DNA from: Candidatus Thalassarchaeaceae archaeon
GTDB taxonomy: Archaea > Thermoplasmatota > Poseidoniia > Poseidoniales > Thalassarchaeaceae
DNA: 35,955 bases
Reading direction: 5' to 3'
Assembly (NCBI GenBank): GCA_029250665.1
Contig: JAQXEV010000038.1
Coordinates: 1-35,955 of the forward strand
A program made the translations under genes and the position numbers. The notes below the pieces were generated by a model. That model saw only the letters and a list, made by a program, of their open reading frames with translations. It made no database searches and was not told where the DNA came from. The stretch's first letter is position 1. The number at the start of each line of letters is the position of its first letter. Positions 15,926-24,106 of the stretch are shown here, one piece after another.

Positions 15926-17266
15926 TCATCCGCGCATCGAAGCGACAATGTCGTTTACAGCATGAGGCACATTTGAGGCGATTCCCTCGACCATCATCCA
16001 TCCGTGACCCTTGACCCCGTCGCCGACACAGCGGATGCCTTCAACTCCGATATCCATCGGTAGTTCGGCACCTTGTGGTGCGCGATTACACGGCCAGTTC
16101 CGATGATATGTGTGGACGCAGATTTCCTCGCCGTGGTCGGCGAGCCAAGGGATTGACTCGTAGAGTTCCTCGCGCCCTTTGTTAATCTCGGATTTGACCG
16201 AGGCATCTGGTACAAATTGGTGTGTGATCATCAGATGTTTTCCTTCGGGAGCGAGGCTTGGGTCGGAGAAGGTTGGAATGACAAAGCCTCCAACTCGCTC
16301 AAGATTCGGCAACATAGTCACCCCGCTGCTACGCACCGGAATGTCATCGTCGAGCGCGAAGCAGAACCCAATTCCACCAACTGCTTGAGTGTTTTTGACC
16401 TGCTCTCGCACGCTGTCGGCCACCTCGAAATCGTCTGATAGTGACTTCAGTAGATTCGGGTGGCCACCATTGTGAATGATTGAATCCGCGCCAACCCAAC
16501 TCGCTTCATCTCGACCACGTCGTCGTACCCCGACGCAGAATCGATGCTCTTTCGTAGATTCCTCCGCCGTCCCCGGAAGAATCTCAGTCACCTCATGACT
16601 CAATTTTACGCGCGTACCATTCTCTCGAAGTTCCGTGCGTAATCCATCGATTACGCCCTTACATCCACCTTTCGGAATGTGCGGCCGGTCTGACCAGAAG
16701 GAATTCTGCAATATCCGAACCACGGTCGAGGCCGGCATCTGATCGAAGCGTAGACTCACAGCAAAATTCGAGAAGGCATCAAGAAAATCGATGAATTCGT
16801 CGCTAAACTTCCTCTGAAGCCAAGTTCGGCCATCTACGGTTTCTTCTCCCCATGCCTGCTTGGCGTCCTTGGCAAGAAGTCCTGGAAGATTCATTGCATC
16901 CTTTGCAGAGAACCACGGTATTAACCCGTAAGCCGACTTTGAGGACTGATATTTTCCATCCTTTATTCGACAAGCGAAGTGGCTGGTTGGCAGGAAATCT
17001 ACCCCGTGACGACCGAGGTCTAACCCGCCTTTCGAACGTGGACCAAGTATCAGGTCTGAGAACGGTCCTTTGCGTCCGTGCGGAATCATGTGAACCGCAC
17101 CGGTGGGGATCTGATATCCGTCGTGATCATGTTGTGTGAATCGCCCACCGGCAAAGGACATCCGCTCGTAAACAGTGACGTCGAAATCACCAGTTTGAGC
17201 AAGTAGAGCAGCGGAACCAAGTCCACCGACTCCAGCTCCAACAACGAGTGCCTTCGGCTTTTTCAT
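15926..17266 (-). CDS. CrtI-like FAD-dependent oxidoreductase
   Basis: Residues ~6-40 carry the FAD-binding fold VVGAGVGGLGSAALLAQTG and YERMSFAGGRF. The C-terminus has the partner motif RCVGDGVKGHGWMMVEGIAS. This is the layout of phytoene-desaturase/carotene-isomerase-like amine oxidoreductases acting on isoprenoids. Length is 446 aa. The gene follows the 2[4Fe-4S] ferredoxin by only 14 nt, so the two are almost certainly co-transcribed and the ferredoxin is a plausible redox partner. Substrate could be a carotenoid or archaeal lipid prenyl chain, or another polyene; the sequence alone does not decide. Confidence 0.82.
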   Translation of the reverse strand: MKKPKALVVGAGVGGLGSAALLAQTGDFDVTVYERMSFAGGRFTQHDHDGYQIPTGAVHMIPHGRKGPFSDLILGPRSKGGLDLGRHGVDFLPTSHFACRIKDGKYQSSKSAYGLIPWFSAKDAMNLPGLLAKDAKQAWGEETVDGRTWLQRKFSDEFIDFLDAFSNFAVSLRFDQMPASTVVRILQNSFWSDRPHIPKGGCKGVIDGLRTELRENGTRVKLSHEVTEILPGTAEESTKEHRFCVGVRRRGRDEASWVGADSIIHNGGHPNLLKSLSDDFEVADSVREQVKNTQAVGGIGFCFALDDDIPVRSSGVTMLPNLERVGGFVIPTFSDPSLAPEGKHLMITHQFVPDASVKSEINKGREELYESIPWLADHGEEICVHTYHRNWPCNRAPQGAELPMDIGVEGIRCVGDGVKGHGWMMVEGIASNVPHAVNDIVASMRG

Positions 17267-17280
17267 TCATAGATCACCAT

Positions 17281-17541
17281 TCAGGCGTAGACCAGCGCCC
17301 CGGTTGGGCACCAGAGAAGGCAGAGAAGGCAATCAGTGCAATTTTTTTCGATGACCTCGCATAATCCTTCGACGACGAGTGCATCGTCTTTGCAAGCCAT
17401 TAGACAATAGGAACATCCGACGCACAAGTCATTGATGACCTGCAATTTCTTGCCCTCTTCACTCGGTCTGTCATGATCGACGCCCGACTCGAGTTGTGGT
17501 ACGACCCCTGGAGTTGCCTTGTCTCGGAATGCCTCTGCCAC
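17281..17541 (-). CDS. 2[4Fe-4S] ferredoxin
   Basis: This small acidic protein (86 aa) has two cluster motifs, CVGCSYCLMACKDDAL and CTDCLLCLLWCPTGAL. The first ends in Cys-Lys where bacterial-type ferredoxins usually have Cys-Pro. A 40-residue charged N-terminal extension precedes the first motif. The CrtI-like flavoprotein is next on the strand, 14 nt downstream. In some archaea isoprenoid-reducing flavoproteins depend on a neighbouring ferredoxin, so it probably donates electrons to that enzyme. It could also serve the BoxB-like oxygenase, since BoxA contains a similar ferredoxin domain; this is speculative. Confidence 0.9.
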   Translation of the reverse strand: MAEAFRDKATPGVVPQLESGVDHDRPSEEGKKLQVINDLCVGCSYCLMACKDDALVVEGLCEVIEKNCTDCLLCLLWCPTGALVYA

Positions 17542-17634
17542 GTTTTGTAGTAATCAATCAAGTATTTCAGAACCATGTTCTCCCTCCGGGCCTCTGATTA
17601 GGGATACGCACCTCCGCCAACCTGAGGCAAACGC

Positions 17635-18099
17635 ATGGAGGAATCATTCACGGGGATAATCGATGTCGGTTCGAAGCCTGTCGTTGCCCGCGAAGCAGTC
17701 GCAACGGGGCTGCTTCGTCTCTCACCTGAAAGTCTGGATGTAGTGGCTAATGGCCGCTCGGTCAAAGGAGATGTTCGTGAGGCTTCTACCGTCGCGGCGA
17801 TCCAGGCTGTGAAAGAGACGCCGCGCATGCTCCCTCATTGCCACCCGATTCCTATCGAGGGCTGCACAATAGATTGGGCGATTCAACGAGATGACTTCGG
17901 CGGTGCTTTGCGTTGCACGGTCACTGTTCGAACGCACTGGACAACTGGCGTGGAAATGGAGGCACTTTGTGGGGTAAACGCAGGACTTCTCTGTGCTTGG
18001 GACATGCTAAAATCAATCGAGAAGGACTCTGATGGTCAGTATCCTAGCGCGCAAATCGATGGGGTTCGCGTAATTCGTAAGAGCAAAGGTTCAGCTTAA
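17635..18099 (+). CDS. moaC: Cyclic pyranopterin monophosphate synthase (MoaC)
   Basis: MoaC closes the pyranopterin ring in molybdenum cofactor biosynthesis after MoaA. Signatures are GIIDVGSKPVVAREAVATG, KGDVREASTVAAIQAVK, PHCHPIPIEG and VEMEALCGVNAGLLCAWDM. Length (154 aa) is standard. ATG 17635 gives a short N-terminus before the conserved IDVG. It is the first of three plus-strand genes (moaC, FBPase, aldolase), each separated by under 70 nt. With moaE nearby it shows the organism makes molybdopterin. Confidence 0.95.
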   Translation: MEESFTGIIDVGSKPVVAREAVATGLLRLSPESLDVVANGRSVKGDVREASTVAAIQAVKETPRMLPHCHPIPIEGCTIDWAIQRDDFGGALRCTVTVRTHWTTGVEMEALCGVNAGLLCAWDMLKSIEKDSDGQYPSAQIDGVRVIRKSKGSA

Positions 18100-18166
18100 T
18101 TTACGGCCGATATGTCGAGCCTTGTCGACCCGTATGATTGAATGCTGAACGCTATTCGCAGCGGTC

Positions 18167-19120
18167 ATGGCGACCATCGATTTGGAGAGACATTTCCTCG
18201 ATGCGACTGAGGCTGCTGCGATTGCTGCTTCGGCTTGGATAGGCAAGGGAGATGGAAAGGCCGCTGACGGCGCGGCGGTAGAAGCGATGCGCGCTGTGTT
18301 CGATGGCGTGCCTTTCGATGGGCGCGTAGCAATTGGTGAAGGGGAGCGCGACGATGCACCTATGCTTTGGATCGGAGAACCACTAGGTTCGATGCAAGGT
18401 GATCCGAATGCCCCTTCAATTGACATTGCAGTTGACCCGCTCGAATGTACCAATCATGTCGCCAAGGATTTGCCGAATGCGATGGCGGTTCTTGCTGCAG
18501 CCCCGCGCGGGACTCTACTTCACGCTCCTGATTGTTACATGGACAAGATCTCTGGGCCAGCTGAGTTGGATGGTGTGATCAGCCTCGACGCATCAACCTC
18601 GTACAATGTCGAGGCTGCGGCCTCGGCCCTTGGAAAGAAAGAGTCTGAACTCAATATCGTTGTAATGGACCGGCCGAGACATGAGAAACTGATTTCTGAA
18701 CTCCGAGCACACGAGGTAAATGTCGTACTAATCGGCGACGGCGACGTTTCAGCTGCGCTCAATGCGGCCGACCCAAAATCAGAGATTGACATGCTAATGG
18801 GAATTGGCGCAGCGCCAGAAGGTGTCATCACAGCCACTGCGCTTCGCGGTCTCGGAGCCCCATTTGAGGGGCGCCTCGTGTTCAAGGATGAGGGCCATCG
18901 TGAGCGCGCAGAGAACATGATTGATGGCGATATTGAGCGACTCTGGGACAGAGATCAGCTCTGTGCTAGCGATGATGCTGTATTCATCGGCACTGGTGTT
19001 TGCCCAGGCCGAACCTTCGGCGTAGAGTCTCTTTCTGACGGACGTTACTCAGTTCAGTCCGAGGTTATCGACGTGGCGAGTGGAAGCCACAGATTTGTCG
19101 ACAATATCCGCTCAGCCTGA
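18167..19120 (+). CDS. Fructose-1,6-bisphosphatase class II (GlpX type)
   Basis: It dephosphorylates fructose-1,6-bisphosphate in gluconeogenesis. GlpX landmarks are GKGDGKAADGAAVEAMR, VAIGEGERDDAPML (E58/E60), the metal-binding DPLE (D90, E93) and GTLLHAPDCYMDKISGP. The canonical DPLEGT reads DPLECT here, with Cys at residue 94. Length is 317 aa. The next gene, 68 nt downstream, is the class I aldolase that makes the substrate. Most archaea use the bifunctional FBP aldolase/phosphatase for this step, so a bacterial GlpX points to acquisition by transfer. Confidence 0.9.
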   Translation: MATIDLERHFLDATEAAAIAASAWIGKGDGKAADGAAVEAMRAVFDGVPFDGRVAIGEGERDDAPMLWIGEPLGSMQGDPNAPSIDIAVDPLECTNHVAKDLPNAMAVLAAAPRGTLLHAPDCYMDKISGPAELDGVISLDASTSYNVEAAASALGKKESELNIVVMDRPRHEKLISELRAHEVNVVLIGDGDVSAALNAADPKSEIDMLMGIGAAPEGVITATALRGLGAPFEGRLVFKDEGHRERAENMIDGDIERLWDRDQLCASDDAVFIGTGVCPGRTFGVESLSDGRYSVQSEVIDVASGSHRFVDNIRSA

Positions 19121-19188
19121 ATCTGATTCCATAATTCACGGGCAAAGGATTCATCTTCCGAACCCACCACGTCGTGCCGAGGTTCGTC

Positions 19189-20199
19189 ATGGACACTGAA
19201 CTACTTGAGAGAACAGCGCGAGAACTTGTTGCACCAGGACGAGGAATCCTCGCCGCCGACGAGAGCAATGGAACGATGTCTAACCGCCTTGCAGCTGTCG
19301 GTGTCGAACCTTCTTCGGAGACTCGTCGAGCATACCGTTCCAACATCTTCGCAACCTCTGGCTACCAATCGGCGATTAGCGGTGTAATTCTCTTCGATGA
19401 GACAATTCGTCAGAAGATGAGCGATGGAACTCCTATTCCAGAATATCTTGCCAGTCGTGGCGTTCACCCCGGGATCAAAGTAGATACTGGAGCCAAGGAA
19501 TTAGCACACCACTCAGGCGAGAAAATCACAGAGGGGTTAGATGGTCTTCGCGAGCGCTGTGCTGAATACTTCGCCATGGGCGCTCGCTTTGCAAAGTGGC
19601 GCGCAGTCATTCGAATCGGAGAAGGGATGCCGAGCGATGCCAACCTCTCAACCAATGCTCATGCCCTCGCTCGCTACGCAGCGATCTGCCAAGAACAAGG
19701 TCTCGTTCCAATCATTGAGCCTGAGGTTTTGATGGATGGTGAGCACGATGCTCAGACTTGCTACGATGTTACTGCGCGAATTCTCGATGAGACATTCGCA
19801 GCTTGCGAAGTTCAGGGAGTACACATTCCAGGAGCTTTACTGAAGCCAAACATGATTCTACCAGGAAAGTCATGCTCTGACCAAGGTAACCGAGAACAGG
19901 CGGCTCAATTGACTGTGGATTGCCTGACTAATCACGTCCCACACAACTTGCCTGGAATCGTCTTCCTCTCTGGCGGTCAGTCCGACGAGGACGCGACCGC
20001 CCATCTCAATCTGATGAATGGCATGGATGTTGAACACCCATGGCAGTTGTCTTACTCATACGGTCGAGCCCTACTCGCTCACGCATTACAGACTTGGGCA
20101 AGCGGTTCCAATGAAGATAGCCAGGGTGCCTTCGCTCACCGCGCAGCGATGAATAGCCTAGCCCGAACTGGCGATTGGTCAGCCGAGCTTGAAGTCTGA
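19189..20199 (+). CDS. Class I fructose-bisphosphate aldolase (PF00274 type)
   Basis: It reversibly condenses DHAP and glyceraldehyde-3-phosphate through a Schiff base. The sequence follows the animal/plant-type class I aldolase throughout: ILAADESNGTMSNRL, ISGVILFDETI, GIKVDTGAKEL, KWRAVIRIG, PIIEPEVLMDGEHD, ALLKPNMILPGKS (Schiff-base Lys, residue 219) and FLSGGQSDEDA. ATG 19189 has GAGG six bases upstream and begins the family N-terminus; the track's GTG 19174 is only five codons earlier. The distinct DhnA-like archaeal aldolase is a different family, so this is probably an acquired gene working with the GlpX phosphatase just upstream. Confidence 0.95.
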   Translation: MDTELLERTARELVAPGRGILAADESNGTMSNRLAAVGVEPSSETRRAYRSNIFATSGYQSAISGVILFDETIRQKMSDGTPIPEYLASRGVHPGIKVDTGAKELAHHSGEKITEGLDGLRERCAEYFAMGARFAKWRAVIRIGEGMPSDANLSTNAHALARYAAICQEQGLVPIIEPEVLMDGEHDAQTCYDVTARILDETFAACEVQGVHIPGALLKPNMILPGKSCSDQGNREQAAQLTVDCLTNHVPHNLPGIVFLSGGQSDEDATAHLNLMNGMDVEHPWQLSYSYGRALLAHALQTWASGSNEDSQGAFAHRAAMNSLARTGDWSAELEV

Positions 20200-20258
20200 G
20201 ATAATGGCTCAATCGCTAGGGCGGATTGCACGCTAGATGCATACTCGCTGAAGCGCGA

Positions 20259-20513
20259 TTAGTTCTGGCCGTCGAGCACGCCTGGTCGTAGAGTCCAGAC
20301 ACAGATTTCGTAGCGGCCGGAGAGTGCGCCGCCACGCTTGGTCGTAGCGACCTTGAGTATGTCTTTGTCCTTTGAGAGGACGTTGCCCAATTGTTGCGGG
20401 GTGGTGCCGTGACGCATCGTCGAGTTGACGTGCTCGAGGATTTCGGTCGTGTTCGCCTCTCCTCTCTCGTTCAGGAATTTCTTAATCTTCTGTCGTAGTC
20501 TTGTTGTGCGCAT
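20259..20513 (-). CDS. Small winged-helix-like protein (paralog 2)
   Basis: This 84-aa basic protein has an N-terminal helix-turn-helix-like pattern (RQKIKKFLNERGEANTTEILEHVN), a second helix pair (TTPQQLGNVLSKDKDILKV) and a strand-rich end (SGRYEICVWTL). It resembles the protein encoded immediately upstream in length and in the order of elements. ATG 20513 lies two bases after that gene's stop, so they form a bicistronic unit. DNA binding is likely from the fold pattern; the target is unknown. Confidence 0.7.
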   Translation of the reverse strand: MRTTRLRQKIKKFLNERGEANTTEILEHVNSTMRHGTTPQQLGNVLSKDKDILKVATTKRGGALSGRYEICVWTLRPGVLDGQN

Positions 20514-20515
20514 AT

Positions 20516-20794
20516 TCAGCTCTCCTTTCTTTGGTCGGACGTCTTCCTCTCGTGATGCTTAACCCACATGTTTGAGGCCCATTCCGAGACAGGTGACTCG
20601 GAGCGCCTCATACCGCTCTTGCGAACAGTACCGATGCGGGTAATCTGATCATCCGCTTCTAGGATGCTCGTGATGTCCGCGGGGCTGTTCGCTGGGTCGA
20701 TCTGGCTCGAGAGCCAGGTCGATATCTCGATGGTGTTTCGCGGCCGCTCAGAAAGGTAGTTTCGAATCAGTTCACGTAGGTTCTGTGAGTCCAT
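20516..20794 (-). CDS. Small winged-helix-like protein (paralog 1)
   Basis: This 92-aa protein has an N-terminal helix set (LRELIRNYLSERPRNTIEISTWL), a recognition-like helix (SPADITSILEADDQITRIG) and a C-terminal strand around SNMWVKHHERK. It is similar in plan to its downstream neighbour, suggesting tandem duplication. ATG 20794 is preceded by GGAGGATGAG. A TATA-like GTTATATCA on the minus strand (about 20859-20869) fits a start of transcription near 20838. It is divergent from the 872-residue wHTH protein across a 259-nt AT-rich region and may regulate it. Confidence 0.7.
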   Translation of the reverse strand: MDSQNLRELIRNYLSERPRNTIEISTWLSSQIDPANSPADITSILEADDQITRIGTVRKSGMRRSESPVSEWASNMWVKHHERKTSDQRKES

Positions 20795-21053
20795 TTCCGT
20801 CTCATCCTCCGTCTCAATCCGGCCGCTTAACCAGTCCGTTACCGACAGGACAGCAGACGTTGATATAACAGTTCTGCACCTCTCATGCTGTCTTAGTTAC
20901 AAATAGTTGCATTAATCACGCCTGATTTCACAATTCAACTCGGTGTGGAAATGAAACTGTTATGTTTTCCATAGGAAATGTGTAATCAAATGTAATGAAA
21001 TAGTATAATTTAATTAGGGCATTCTAACTAATTGAATCAGGAGAGGGCTATTA
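20795..21053. promoter_or_regulatory. AT-rich divergent promoter region with dyads
   Basis: The region separates the wHTH pair (minus) from the 872-aa gene (plus). For the plus gene, AGTATAATTTA at 21002-21012 is a good TATA-like box, and AGGAGAGGG at 21039-21047 is a strong ribosome binding site six bases before GTG. ATAACAGTT (20865-20873) recurs inverted as AACTGTTAT (20955-20963). TTTTCCATAGGAAAT at about 20965-20979 is a dyad with a TTCC/GGAA core, reminiscent of archaeal origin recognition boxes. These could be operators or initiator-binding sites. Confidence 0.5.
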
Positions 21054-23672
21054 GTGTCGGATGACTTGCAAATCGGTGTTCCATCGGCTGATTACGCAAA
21101 TCTGAAACGGATTCGTAGTGCTCACCGGCGGCGCCTTCTCGATCGGCTCACAGATGGCGGCGCAACAGTGAGCACGCTCGCTCGCGATTCTGAATTACGA
21201 ATTCCGCACGCTTCAGCGGAGCTAAGGCGAATGAGAAACGACGGACTGGTCGCCAGTGATCAGGTAGCCGGGGCCCGAGGTGCTCGCCTGCATCTGACTC
21301 AATCTGGATGGGAGGCGATCCGTTCCGACGAACTAGCTCGAGCGATAGAGGCTCTACCACTACCCTCTCCTTCGCACAGATGTTGCTTACTCGCGCGCGA
21401 TGGAGCCAACTTACTGTTCGGACTTCTGGCTCCAATCGACTCTCCACTCATCCTGATTCCCGACCGCCCAGTTCGGGCAACAATTGGTGAAGGTGGCTCC
21501 ACCGGAAGAGAAGGGGTCTCTTGGACTTGGGCGGTCCTCAGAGAGAGATCTCCGCGTTGGTTCGACCTCAGGTCGCTTGAGATGCTCCCAGAACCCCCTT
21601 CCAGCCATGATCCTGAGAGCATCTCAGCCTATGTCGGAGAGAATCACACACTTGGCATAGTCAGAGCCCGATTAGTCGATGCAGATAGGCCGGTGGCACT
21701 AGCCCCTGGAATATGGTTTGAGGCTCCTAGCCACCGGCCTGACACTCCGCTGCCAGAAGCCAGCCATCACCGCGGCAGCTGGGTACTCGGCAACTGCCAC
21801 GAAAAATCACCAGAAATTCGTCCGAAGGATCCAGTCTGCGCAGTTATGGAGGAGAGGCTTCCACGCTCGATGCTGCTTCGGACAGCTAGAGCAAATGCCC
21901 TTGTCATTGCCGATCTCGGAGGCCTAGATTCAGGGGGTCACGAATATCCCATCTCATGTCTCGATGCATGGATTCGACGGGCCCACCCACGGCTCGTCCC
22001 CTCGGAACGCAAGCGTCGCCTCAACAGTCTCAGAGAACGCCTGACATCAACTAGGCGGGTGCGCACGGAGGAGTCGACTTGGAGGAGATTTCGAAGGGAT
22101 TGGGGCGAGTCAACTTTCTCTACGGAAGAGCGTGGGCTACGGATGCTAGACACCCGCGGACTTGGTGCGACTGCAGTAACTTCGCTAGTAGAATGGGCGG
22201 TTGCAGAAGAGGAGAGGCCGCCGTTAGTTCTGGAGATTTCTGAAGAACTTCCCGACGATGTCCTGACTGCCGTGATTTCACATCCATCACTCCGCCTCAC
22301 ACTCTCTCCTTCAGCCCGTTCTTCTCTGGCTATATTCGACGAACTGACCGTCGACCCTCTCAGACCTCTGCCGTGGTTACGACTGCGAACTCGAGGCGGG
22401 AGGGACCTACCTGTACGCCTCGTAGACCCAGTGCCGATGAGCCCAGAATTGGTTGTAGATAGCGAAGAGGCACCATCTCCTTGGGCTGTGCTCGGGTTGG
22501 AGGTTGGCGGTGCTGGTTCCACTTCAGATGATTCTTCGATGATTGGTTCTGCGATTGCTCAATTCCCAGAAGGGAATGAGGATTGGTCGAATATGATGGA
22601 GGCGAGCTATCCGGTTGCAGCTTGGATTGCTTCGCCACCACGGACGCGTTGGCATCGATGGCAGCGGTTGAGGGTGCGGCTGGATTCTGAGTGGATCGCT
22701 CTACTCGACCTTGATTTCATTCCACTCGAGCGTTTGGCTGAAATTGCTGACGAGGCTCCTGTACGTGTATTGGAGATGTTCGCTGAGAAATTGCGGGCGA
22801 TGCTTCGAGATGACCCCGAGATTGCTCTACGGACTAGGCCTGCGACCGATCCCTCGCAGGCCACCGAAGGAGCTTCGTGGGTTGCAGCTCAATTGCTGAG
22901 CAATGCCGCGTGGTTGCCCGATGACATGCAGGAGGACCTGATCCGATGGGCTCTCGAGGCTTGGTTGGTGCACCCTCCTGCAGATTCACTTGCTGCATTA
23001 CAGGCAGTAGATTGGATTCACGGGGGTGAGAGTGCTGATGCGATTAGATACGCTCCCGTTCTGCAAGGTGTATTGCGACGCTCTACTGGATTTGAGATGA
23101 ATCATGACCTCAAGATTTGGTCACTACTGGTCGAGCGGATACGCGATGGTAAGCAATTGGATATCGAGGGGGTCGAGGCAATCGTCGAGAATCTACCTCT
23201 TGATTGGTGGGCGCTCCTCGCGCCGGAACTACTGACAAATCTACTCGTAGAGGATGGCTCACTTGAATGGCTACTCGAGAATCCTATTCCATGGGCTGCG
23301 GCCGTATTACGACCGCAGGGAGAGGCGAGCAGTGCTCCGGGCTTACGAGATAGGGTGCATCCAGGGTGTTCGCCGGATATCCGTAACGCCCTCGCGCGAC
23401 GCTTACGTGCGCGTTACGAGAGAGGAACTCTCCCTGAGGCAACTGCCCCTCTACTCGACTTGCTTGAATCATTAGACCGAGCCATCGAAGGTGGCTCGCC
23501 AGCGACCGGCAGAACCCATCCACTCGTAGGATGGCTGGCCCAGCCGGTCGAGAAATGGCCACCACTCAGCACGGAGATGGCGATGAGCGGTAATCCACAC
23601 ATCAGCGAGAGGTTGATTCTACGCAGTTCCGGTTGGCATGAAGGCCTCTCACGAGATCACAGAACATTCTGA
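21054..23672 (+). CDS. Large protein of unknown function with N-terminal winged helix
   Basis: I do not recognise the bulk of this 872-aa protein. The first ~80 residues look like an ArsR/MarR-type winged helix: HRRRLLDRLTDGGATVSTLARDS, then ELRRMRNDGLVA and a wing ending in LHLTQSGWEAI. The middle (~90-480) is mixed alpha/beta with repeated Arg-rich helices and no nucleotide-binding motif. The C-terminal half (~500-860) is helical and rich in Trp, Leu and Glu (LDWWALLAPELLTNLL), like a helical repeat or scaffold. No membrane span is seen. GTG 21054 is supported by a strong Shine-Dalgarno sequence and a TATA-like box. A gene-free structured region follows. It could be a DNA-bound sensor or scaffold; nothing visible suggests an enzyme. 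Confidence 0.75.
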   Translation: MSDDLQIGVPSADYANLKRIRSAHRRRLLDRLTDGGATVSTLARDSELRIPHASAELRRMRNDGLVASDQVAGARGARLHLTQSGWEAIRSDELARAIEALPLPSPSHRCCLLARDGANLLFGLLAPIDSPLILIPDRPVRATIGEGGSTGREGVSWTWAVLRERSPRWFDLRSLEMLPEPPSSHDPESISAYVGENHTLGIVRARLVDADRPVALAPGIWFEAPSHRPDTPLPEASHHRGSWVLGNCHEKSPEIRPKDPVCAVMEERLPRSMLLRTARANALVIADLGGLDSGGHEYPISCLDAWIRRAHPRLVPSERKRRLNSLRERLTSTRRVRTEESTWRRFRRDWGESTFSTEERGLRMLDTRGLGATAVTSLVEWAVAEEERPPLVLEISEELPDDVLTAVISHPSLRLTLSPSARSSLAIFDELTVDPLRPLPWLRLRTRGGRDLPVRLVDPVPMSPELVVDSEEAPSPWAVLGLEVGGAGSTSDDSSMIGSAIAQFPEGNEDWSNMMEASYPVAAWIASPPRTRWHRWQRLRVRLDSEWIALLDLDFIPLERLAEIADEAPVRVLEMFAEKLRAMLRDDPEIALRTRPATDPSQATEGASWVAAQLLSNAAWLPDDMQEDLIRWALEAWLVHPPADSLAALQAVDWIHGGESADAIRYAPVLQGVLRRSTGFEMNHDLKIWSLLVERIRDGKQLDIEGVEAIVENLPLDWWALLAPELLTNLLVEDGSLEWLLENPIPWAAAVLRPQGEASSAPGLRDRVHPGCSPDIRNALARRLRARYERGTLPEATAPLLDLLESLDRAIEGGSPATGRTHPLVGWLAQPVEKWPPLSTEMAMSGNPHISERLILRSSGWHEGLSRDHRTF

Positions 23673-23740
23673 ACTGAACGCTCGTAATAACACCAATTTC
23701 CGACTTTTACCTCGCGTTTCACTTGCTCTCCTCCTATACG

Positions 23741-24068
23741 AGGGGTTCATGAAGGGTCCACCGGACGAATCGACGCCCGACCGGCAACACCGTGCCGACG
23801 AAAGCCCCAGCCGGAGTTAGTAGGATGAACCACGGTACCACGGAACGGGATTTGCCGTATGTCGAAGACCGGAATGAGCCACTGCTGTGCTATGACTTCC
23901 GGAGCAACACATACGGTCGGATTGTGATGGGTCCCCGGACGACTGCGACCGGAAGAGAGCGGAATGACTTACGGGACAACCACACGGTCCAACAGACGTC
24001 CCGGGGTGGGTCAGGTGCCTGAGCATTGCGATGAAGGTCACCGTTACGCCCCGGGGCACACCCCTTTT
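23741..24068 (+). ncRNA. Candidate structured noncoding RNA, family not identified
   Basis: Between two plus-strand genes lies a GC-rich stretch without a credible ORF but with many complementary segments. These are a closing AGGGGT/ACCCCT (23741-23746 with 24060-24065), CGGCA/TGCCG (23782-23797), and CCGTATGT/ACATACGG (23855-23862 with 23909-23916) enclosing CCGGAA/TTCCGG. A bulged CCCCGGACG/CGTCCCGGGG (23933-23941 with 23997-24006) and TCAGG-TG-CCTGA follow. It ends in CCCCTTTT, a T-rich archaeal-type terminator, which favours the plus strand. Length (~330 nt) is in the range of RNase P or SRP RNA. The conserved SRP helix-8 sequence and the RNase P core pairs were not found, so the class is open. 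Confidence 0.55.
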
Positions 24069-24106
24069 CCAAAGTCCTCAAGACTTCACACACTGGCTGG
24101 TTGACG

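Noticed and set aside
17281-17541. Ferredoxin as a confirmed oxygenase partner
   Set aside because: It is 14 nt upstream of the CrtI-like gene on the same strand, so that flavoprotein is the simpler partner; the oxygenase link is kept only as a hypothesis.
21938-22522. 194-aa minus-strand ORF inside the 872-aa gene
   Set aside because: Ser/Arg-rich translation typical of an antisense shadow; the plus-strand gene has a TATA-like box and strong ribosome binding site.
23792-24059. Small ORFs on both strands within the structured region
   Set aside because: Translations (76 and 80 aa) are compositionally odd with no fold pattern; dense inverted repeats favour RNA.
23741-24068. RNase P RNA or SRP RNA assignment for the structured region
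   Set aside because: A GACGAAAGCCC segment recalls the RNase P GAGGAAAGUCC box and GACCGGAAGAGAGC recalls SRP helix 8. However, I could not find the matching P4 3' strand or the invariant GGAAGGNAGCAG, so neither name is claimed.
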